DNA of 46,357 nt from Azospirillaceae bacterium (lineage in GTDB: Bacteria > Pseudomonadota > Alphaproteobacteria > Azospirillales > Azospirillaceae). Position 1 is the first letter of the stretch. Each line of letters opens with the position of its first letter. Below the pieces are notes generated by a model, which was not told the DNA's origin, searched no databases, and saw only the letters and a list, made by a program, of their open reading frames with translations. Positions 40,996-46,357 of the stretch are shown in pieces. Both the position numbers and the translations under genes were made by a program. The stretch is taken from contig JANQHG010000157.1 of NCBI GenBank assembly GCA_028277115.1, forward strand, positions 1-46,357, read 5' to 3'.

Positions 40996-42869
40996 GAACG
41001 GTCCGCCCCGGCCGCGCGCTCGCGCTCGCCGGTCCACCGGCGCACCAACGCCCCGGCGGCCCCGGCAACCCCGCCGGGGCCGGCGAGCACCAAGATCAGG
41101 ATCAAGGCGCCCAACCACAGCCGCCACAACTCGGTCGCGCGCATGATCTCGGTCTCGAGGCCGTGGAACACCGCCGCCCCGATCACCGGCCCGCTCAACG
41201 CCTGAAGGCCGCCCAACAGGATGATCACCAGCCCTTGGACCGACACCGCGACCGAGAGCACCTGGGGGAACACGCTGCCTTTGGCAAAGGCATAAAGACC
41301 GCCGGCAAGCCCGGCGAGGCCGCCGGCGATCACGAAGGCGGCCCAGTGCAGGGCGCGGATCGGCAGGCCGAGCGCGGCGGCGCGCGCCGGCGCCTCGTTG
41401 GCGGCGCGCAGCGCAAAGCCGAACGGCGAGAACGCGATCCGGCGCACCACGGCAAGCCCGGTCAGCGCCACCGCCAGGGTCAAAAGGTAAAAGCCGGTCG
41501 GGCCGGCGGCCCAGCCGTCCGGCCAGATGCCGAGAATGCCGTTGTCGCCGCCGGTCAGCGCCGTCCATTGAAACGCGGCCGACCACAGGATCTGGGCGAA
41601 CGCCAACGTCAACATGGCGAGATAGATGCCGTGCCGGCGCACGCACACCGCGCCGAACAGGGCCGCGCCGGCCGCCGCGGCGAGCGGGGCCGCGACCAGT
41701 GCCGGGGTCATCGACCAGCCGAGATGGTGGACCGTGAGCGCCGCGCCATAGGCGCCGAGCCCGAAGTAAGCGGCGTGGCCGAACGACACCAGCCCGCCGA
41801 TCCCGACCAGCAGATGCAAGCCGGCGGCGAACAGGGCCAGGATCAGGGCTTCGGCGACCACGATCAGACGATACGGATCGGCGACCAGCGGCAGGGCGGC
41901 CAAGCCCGCGACGGCGGCGGCGGTGCCCAACCGCTGCCAGGCGCCCGCCCGGGCGGGCGCGCGGGTCGCCGGGGACGCGGCCGCGGCGCGCACCGGCACC
42001 ACGACGCCGCCGATCAGGCCGCGCGGTCGCACCACCAACACGACCGCCATCAGCGCGAACACGCCGACCAAGGTGATCTCGGGCACGATCAGAATGCCGA
42101 ACGCCTGGACTTGGCCGATCAATTGGGCGGCCAGAAACGCGCCCGGCAGGCTGCCGAAGCCGCCGATCACCACGACCACGAACGCCTCGACGATCCAGGC
42201 GAGGTCGAGGTCGAGGGTGATCGCCTGGCGCGGCACCTGGAGCGCGCCGCCGAGACCGGCGAAAGTCGCGCCGAGCACGAAAACACCGGTGAACAGGCGC
42301 GCTGGATCGATCCCGAGCGCGGCGGTGATCTCGCGGTCCTCGGTCGCCGCGCGCACCGCGAGCCCGAACCGGGTGCTGTGGAACAAGAGCCATAACAGGG
42401 CGAGCACGATCGGTCCGATCGCGCACAGCACCAGGTCGTAGGTCGGGAACGGCGTGCCGACGATCGCGACGCTGCCGCCGAGCCCGGGCGCGCGGGCGCC
42501 GAGCAGATCGTCGGGGCCCCAGACCAGGCGCGCGGCGTCCTTGAGGATCAGCCCAACCCCGAAGGTGGCGAGCAGGGTCAAAAGTTCGGGCGCCCCGTAG
42601 AGCCGGCGGATCAGGGTTCGCTCGATCAGGCCGCCGAGCGCGCCGACCGCAAGGGCGGAAAGCGCGATTGCGGCCCAGAAGCCGAGCGGGCCCGTCGCGA
42701 ATGCCTCGGTCAAGGTGTAGCCGAGATAGCCGCCGACCATGACGAACGAGCCGTGGGCGAAATTGACCACCCGGCTCAAGCCGAACACCAAGGTCAGCCC
42801 GACCGAGATCAGGAACAGGACCGACCCGGCGGCGACGCCCGACAAGGCTTGGACAAGGTACACAGACAC
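40992..42869 (-). CDS. livHM: Fused ABC permease LivH-LivM
   Basis: This 625-aa polypeptide contains both permeases of a LIV-type transporter. Residues 1-290 are LivH: VYLVQALSGVAAGSVLFLISVGLTLVFGLSRVVNFAHG, then ATEDREITAALGID, GALQVPRQAITLDL and VIGGFGSLPGAFLAAQLIG. Residues about 325-610 are LivM: LVGIGGLVSFGHAAYFGLGAYG, FGFALRAANEAPARAAALGL and IILLGGLQALSGPVIGAAVF. A 30-residue Ala/Arg/Pro-rich linker joins them. Separate genes are the norm, though fusions occur. GTG at 42869 is the best available start (SVYL...); the ribosome site is weak. A G/C-tract repeat separates it from livK. It is coupled to livG by a 4-nt overlap. Confidence 0.9.
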   Translation of the reverse strand: MSVYLVQALSGVAAGSVLFLISVGLTLVFGLSRVVNFAHGSFVMVGGYLGYTLTEAFATGPLGFWAAIALSALAVGALGGLIERTLIRRLYGAPELLTLLATFGVGLILKDAARLVWGPDDLLGARAPGLGGSVAIVGTPFPTYDLVLCAIGPIVLALLWLLFHSTRFGLAVRAATEDREITAALGIDPARLFTGVFVLGATFAGLGGALQVPRQAITLDLDLAWIVEAFVVVVIGGFGSLPGAFLAAQLIGQVQAFGILIVPEITLVGVFALMAVVLVVRPRGLIGGVVVPVRAAAASPATRAPARAGAWQRLGTAAAVAGLAALPLVADPYRLIVVAEALILALFAAGLHLLVGIGGLVSFGHAAYFGLGAYGAALTVHHLGWSMTPALVAAPLAAAAGAALFGAVCVRRHGIYLAMLTLAFAQILWSAAFQWTALTGGDNGILGIWPDGWAAGPTGFYLLTLAVALTGLAVVRRIAFSPFGFALRAANEAPARAAALGLPIRALHWAAFVIAGGLAGLAGGLYAFAKGSVFPQVLSVAVSVQGLVIILLGGLQALSGPVIGAAVFHGLETEIMRATELWRLWLGALILILVLAGPGGVAGAAGALVRRWTGERERAAGADRS

Positions 42870-42925
42870 CGAACGCGGACCCGACCCTTGAAGACGGACA
42901 GAGGGGGGACGTGCGGTGTCGAACG

Positions 42926-43079
42926 CGGCCTTCCGGCCGCTCGGGGGGCGCTGCCCCTCGCCCCCGCACGGGGGAGCACCCCCCTTGACCCCACTAGCTA
43001 ACGGGGTCCAGGGGGCAACCCCTGGTCGGGGGGTGTCGGGGGGTGAAACCCCCTGACCTTGGGGGCGCCAGCCCCCAAA
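42926..43079 (+). repeat. G/C-tract hairpin repeat, copy 5 of 5 (inside the liv operon)
   Basis: This is the 154-bp reference-like copy, with blocks in the order CGGCCTTCCGGCCG; GGGGGGCGCTGCCCC; CGCCCCCGCACGGGGG; GGGGTCCAGGGGGCAACCCC; CGGGGGGTGTCGGGGGGTG; AACCCCCTGACCTTGGGGG; CGCCAGCCCCCAA. It lies in the 232-bp gap between livK and livHM. It could act as a partial terminator or stabiliser, lowering permease relative to binding protein. Confidence 0.85.
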
Positions 43080-43101
43080 TCCGGCGCCGCCTCGGCAGAC
43101 C

Positions 43102-44361
43102 TCATCGCGCCGACGCGGGCCGCAGAGCGGCGACATCGTCCGCCGACGGCAAATAGTCGGCACCGTCGGCATACCGCCAATCGACCATGCGCCCCCGCCC
43201 GTCTTCGACCGCGAGCCGCCCGACGAACGCCCCCATGGTCGCCTGGTGATCGGCGGCGCGGAACCGGACCGGACCGAACGGGCTGTCGAGCTCAAGGCCG
43301 GCGAACGCGTCGACCACCGCCTCGGCATCGGTCGACCCGGCGCGATCGAGCCCGGCCGCGATCGCGGCCAGAGTGATGTAGCCGACCACCGAGCCGAGCC
43401 GCGGCGGCTCGCCGAACCGCGCCTGATAGGCGTCGCGGAATGCGGTGTGCGCCGGGGTGCCGATCTGATCCCACGGGTACCCGGTGACGATCCAGCCTTC
43501 CGGGGCCTCGGCGCCGAGCGGCCCCAAATACTCGGGCTCGCCGGTCAACAGGCTGACCACCGGGCGATCGCGGAACAGGCCGCGCTGGCTGCCCTCGCGG
43601 ACGAAACGCGCAAGATCGGCCCCGAAGGTGACGTTGAACACGGCCTCGGGCTCGGCGAGCGCCAACGCCTGGACGGTGGTCCCGGCCTCGATCTTGCCGA
43701 GCGCCGGCCATTGCTCGGCGACGAAGGTGGCGTCGGGCCGCCGTTCGGCGAGCAGGCTCTTGAACCAGGCGACCGCCGAATGGCCGTACTCGTAGTTCGG
43801 TGCGACGGTGGCCCAGCGGGTCACCGGCAGCTTGGCCGCCTCTTCGACCAGCATCGCCGCCTGCATGTAGGTGCTTGGCCGCAGGCGATAGGTGTACCGG
43901 TTGCCCCGGCTCCAGGTCAGCGCGTCGCTCAACGGCTCCGCAGCCAGGAACGGCATCCGATAACGCGCCGCGACATCGCTGACCGCCAGCCCGACGTGAG
44001 AAAAGAAGGTCCCGGCAAGCAGGACCACGCGTTCGCGCGTGATCAGCTCGGTCGCCAGCCGCACCGCGACGTCGGGCCGACCGGCGTCGTCGCGCGAAAC
44101 CACCTCGAGCGGCCGGCCGCCCAGGACACCGCCGGCCGCGTTGACCTCGCTGACCGCGAGTTGCCAGCCCTGCCGATACGGCAGGGTAAACGCGGGAATC
44201 CCACTGTAGCTGTTGATCTCGCCGACCCGCACCGGATCCGCGGCGATCGCCACCATGTCTTTGCCCGCAATCGAGCCGCCGCTCAGGACCGCGAGCCCCA
44301 GGGCCGCGCCCAAGGCGGCCCGACCGGTCTTCAGGATACCAGATACCAAGATACCGAACAC
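43102..44361 (-). CDS. livK: Branched-chain amino acid-type ABC transporter substrate-binding protein
   Basis: This periplasmic receptor of about 419 aa has an N-terminal signal-like segment (LKTGRAALGAALGLAVLSGGSIAG). The type I binding fold follows: VRVGEINSYSGIPAFTLPYRQGWQLAVSEVNAAGGVLG, GRPLEVVSRDDAGRPDVAVRLATELI, and WATVAPNYEYGHSAVAWFKSLL. The EINSYSG motif suggests a subfamily that binds amides/urea or aromatic compounds rather than leucine itself, but that is inference. The GTG at 44361 is preferred because GGGTGG precedes it at 8 nt; GTG 44373 is four codons upstream. It is the first gene of the liv operon. Confidence 0.92.
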   Translation of the reverse strand: MFGILVSGILKTGRAALGAALGLAVLSGGSIAGKDMVAIAADPVRVGEINSYSGIPAFTLPYRQGWQLAVSEVNAAGGVLGGRPLEVVSRDDAGRPDVAVRLATELITRERVVLLAGTFFSHVGLAVSDVAARYRMPFLAAEPLSDALTWSRGNRYTYRLRPSTYMQAAMLVEEAAKLPVTRWATVAPNYEYGHSAVAWFKSLLAERRPDATFVAEQWPALGKIEAGTTVQALALAEPEAVFNVTFGADLARFVREGSQRGLFRDRPVVSLLTGEPEYLGPLGAEAPEGWIVTGYPWDQIGTPAHTAFRDAYQARFGEPPRLGSVVGYITLAAIAAGLDRAGSTDAEAVVDAFAGLELDSPFGPVRFRAADHQATMGAFVGRLAVEDGRGRMVDWRYADGADYLPSADDVAALRPASAR

Positions 44362-44498
44362 GTTCGTTTCCACCCTTTACTTGATGATACGCTTCTTGAT
44401 TGGACCGCCGGCCGGTCGTTCAGCCGGCTTACTTTCTTGAGTGAGCCTTTCCGCCGTGTGACGGTCGGGCGGTCGGATGGTCGGGCACGGTTTTGAGC

Positions 44499-45326
44499 TT
44501 ACCTGCCACGCCGCGCCGACCGATGGGCCGGGATCGGGATCGGCCGCACCGCGTGTTCGTCGCGCCGGCTGGCCGACAACTCGATCTCGACCCGCGAGAG
44601 CGCCTTGCGCGCCTCGTGAACGGCCGTGTGCAGACCTTCGCTGGCACCCTCGGTCGGGTTGGTCTTCCAGGCGTGATAGGCGGCAACGCAGGCTTCGGCA
44701 GTCGCGCGCAGGCGCTGTTCGAGCGGGTCGTCGCCGGCGCTCGCCGCCGGGTCCGATGGACCGGCAGCGCGCGGTGCCGGCTGGGCCGCGGGCGCCATGC
44801 GCGCCGGTTCGGCAACGCGCCCGGCGCCGGCGGCCGGTGCCGTCGGGGGGAGCGGCCGCGCCGCCACGGTCTCGGTCGGGCGGCGGTCGGAGACGGCCGA
44901 TGGACCACCGGCCGCGGCGGCCCGGTCGGTTCCGGTCGCGGTTTCGACCGCGGTCGCCGGCGGATCGATCGTCCGGTCGGGACGCTCCAACCCGCGCGGA
45001 TCGGCGCTGAGGGAGATTTGGCCGGTCGCCCGCGGTCGCCCGCTGGTCGGCAGTCGGTCTTCCTGTTCGGTCCCCGCCTGGCGCGGATCCGACAGGCTCA
45101 TGGTGGTCATGCCAGACGCCTCGGCCTTGCGAACAACATAGGAAATGGCGCTCGGCGTGCAATCGAACTCGCGCGCGATCGAGCTTAAGGTTTCGCCGTT
45201 GCGGTAGCGTTCGACGATGCGCGGCCACGCCGCCTGCGGAATCCGTCCCCGACGTTTCGGCGCCTCGGGACCCGTCCCGCCGTTCGGTGATCGACCACCG
45301 TTGGATCTCCAAAGTGTCGTGTGCAT
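44499..45326 (-). CDS. Helix-turn-helix protein with Pro/Ala-rich linker, unknown
   Basis: In this 275-aa protein residues 27-72 contain RRGRIPQAAWPRIVERYRNGETLSSIAREFDCTPSAISYVVRKAEASG, a resolvase/transposase-like helix-turn-helix. A long Ala/Pro/Thr/Arg-rich region of low complexity (about 85-205) follows. A short helical C-terminal domain (about 205-255) reads LEQRLRATAEACVAAYHAWKTNPTEGASEGLHTAVHEARKALSRVEIELSA. I recognise the HTH but not the protein. The ATG at 45326 is chosen for GAGG 6 nt upstream; the frame continues to 45563 in low-complexity sequence. It lies upstream of livK on the same strand (137 bp). A DNA-binding protein with a flexible linker and a separate interaction domain is the simplest reading. 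Confidence 0.75.
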   Translation of the reverse strand: MHTTLWRSNGGRSPNGGTGPEAPKRRGRIPQAAWPRIVERYRNGETLSSIAREFDCTPSAISYVVRKAEASGMTTMSLSDPRQAGTEQEDRLPTSGRPRATGQISLSADPRGLERPDRTIDPPATAVETATGTDRAAAAGGPSAVSDRRPTETVAARPLPPTAPAAGAGRVAEPARMAPAAQPAPRAAGPSDPAASAGDDPLEQRLRATAEACVAAYHAWKTNPTEGASEGLHTAVHEARKALSRVEIELSASRRDEHAVRPIPIPAHRSARRGR

Positions 45327-46357
45327 AAGACCTCGCGTGTCCCGCCGGTCGGCCTCTTTTCCGACGGGCGGATCGGCTGGTTGGGAGTGTCGAGCGCGAC
45401 GGTTCGGCGAGTCGGACGGCCGGCCGCCGCCGCCGCCCGGAACCGGTCCGTCGCATCCCCCCGGCGCTGACCGAACGTTTGGTCCCGCCGGGGAGTCGGC
45501 CGGACCTGCCGGACCGACGAACCAAACACCGCTCAAAATTGAAGTGCGTATAGGACTGGCCAATTCACAATTATCAAGAAAATTTGTTCCAAAGCTATCA
45601 AGAAAATTTGTTCCAAAGCGTCAGATCGTTCGGGCCACTGACAAGCGCTGTTCATTCAAATCGCATCACCACAATTGCCCAAAACCCGACACTGTCGCTC
45701 CATTGCCCTTAAGATGACGCCAGCCGACTACGGGGACCGGCATTGTCCCGATCTACGTTAAAATCCGGCATGCAGTCATACGAAGTTCTACGGCACCAAG
45801 ACCTGGCTTTTCTCATCGATCGAGTCGCGCGTCACCCCAACCGACGCTTAAACCCCGACCCAACGATCACCTGTTCGGACGTTCAAGCCCACACCCCAAC
45901 TATAGGCACTGGCAACGCCGACCGCAAGAAACTGTGATCACGATCGCCGGAAAAAAAACTCTCTTGCCCGCAAAGACGACGTCGGTCCGACCCGTGTGTC
46001 CACCGCGCCGGCGATGCCTTCGGGTGCACACCCGGCCGCCGCGTGGCAGACGTGCCGGTGCGGCCTTGGTCGCCGACGGCAGGACTTTAGATCGCAGATC
46101 TGGCTGGTTTCTATCGTTCGCAATCGCGTCTGGACATCAAAATGGTCGTTGAAAAAAGGCGGCGCAAGTCCCTTACCTGCGGAATCAGCGGTCCCATGGG
46201 AAGTTGGTCGCCCCAGACCACGCCGGCGCCGGCCGCGGCCCGGCCGCCGACCGCGTGCGCGCGCATTTTTGCCTTACCGATGCACCGCGGCGGCGCTATA
46301 TGTCGCGCGATTCCGCCGCGGCGGAGCGGTGATCAGCCCGTTGACGGGCCGCCGGCG
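45327..46357. other. Last kilobase, no supported gene
   Basis: The stretch upstream of the HTH gene is clearly AT-richer between about 45540 and 45960. Minus-strand TTGATA and TATACG with 19-bp spacing (around 45549-45575) could be the promoter of the HTH gene. A plus-strand frame of 64 codons at 45743 has no motif. From 46195 the GC content rises again; the final bases hold short GC palindromes but no readable start of a gene. Confidence 0.55.
45572..45619. repeat. 24-bp perfect tandem duplication
   Basis: A 24-bp unit containing ATCAAGAAAATTTGTTCC is present twice in direct succession (45572-45595, 45596-45619), immediately upstream of the presumed promoter of the HTH gene. Its AT-rich content in a GC-rich genome and its spacing of about two helical turns are compatible with an operator. 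Confidence 0.8.

Noticed and set aside
40998-42969. Upstream extension of the livG frame over the permease gene
   Set aside because: The permease reading is unmistakable (LivH and LivM motifs); the overlapping frame has only Arg/Ala-rich sequence until the livG start at 40995.
46195-46357. Start of a further gene at the right edge
   Set aside because: Short frames exist on both strands but none has a ribosome site or recognisable sequence before the window ends.

Overview
The window is about 46 kb of very GC-rich DNA with strong G/C third-position bias. Gene content points to an alphaproteobacterium, probably Rhodospirillales-like: a complete C-P lyase core, a periplasmic cytochrome c with an N-terminal anchor, a CZB-type chemoreceptor, a small RNA resembling the alphaproteobacterial MmgR (alpha-r8) family, and dispersed GC-palindromic repeats. 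No tRNA, rRNA, CRISPR array or complete insertion sequence was seen. The taxonomy is inferred from gene content; no search was possible.

Layout. 1-6.3 kb: the 3' end of mazG; a divergent signalling locus (a membrane histidine kinase plus a receiver-only regulator, facing a receiver-LuxR regulator across a promoter with a 14-bp tandem repeat); a STAS / anti-sigma-kinase pair; prephenate dehydratase; and an AT-richer DNA alkylation repair gene. 6.3-16.5 kb: cytochrome c, a small membrane protein, an unknown 287-aa protein, HrpB helicase, and an RND efflux adaptor-pump pair. 16.5-18.5 kb: a disturbed zone with three copies of a multi-hairpin repeat (two full copies of 167 bp), a DUF3782-type PD-(D/E)xK gene, and a broken CHAT protease-like gene.

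18.7-33.4 kb is a phosphorus-scavenging island. It opens with a methyltransferase and a decayed phosphodiester-use locus: a frameshifted phosphatase/phosphodiesterase, a solute-binding protein without its N-terminus, and a glycerophosphodiesterase tail. The phosphonate genes follow. phnC-phnD-phnE and a hexapeptide acyltransferase are on the plus strand. phnG-H-I-J-K-L, a nucleotidyltransferase/GmhB-like phosphatase fusion and a GmhA-like isomerase run on the minus strand. The repressor gene phnF diverges from phnG over a PhnF-like operator. phnM, phnN and phnP are absent from the window, and sugar-phosphate genes sit at the downstream end where they might be expected.

33.8-46.4 kb: cytochrome b561 and YceI (translationally coupled), a chemoreceptor, a tandem UspA protein, the sRNA, a small flagellar-rod-like protein, a branched-chain amino acid type ABC transporter (livF, livG, a livH-livM fusion, livK) and a Pro/Ala-rich helix-turn-helix protein. 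The last kilobase has no gene I can support. A second repeat family, 120-175-bp mosaics of G-tract/C-tract hairpins, occurs five times, including inside the phn operon (phnH/phnI) and the liv operon (livK/livHM).
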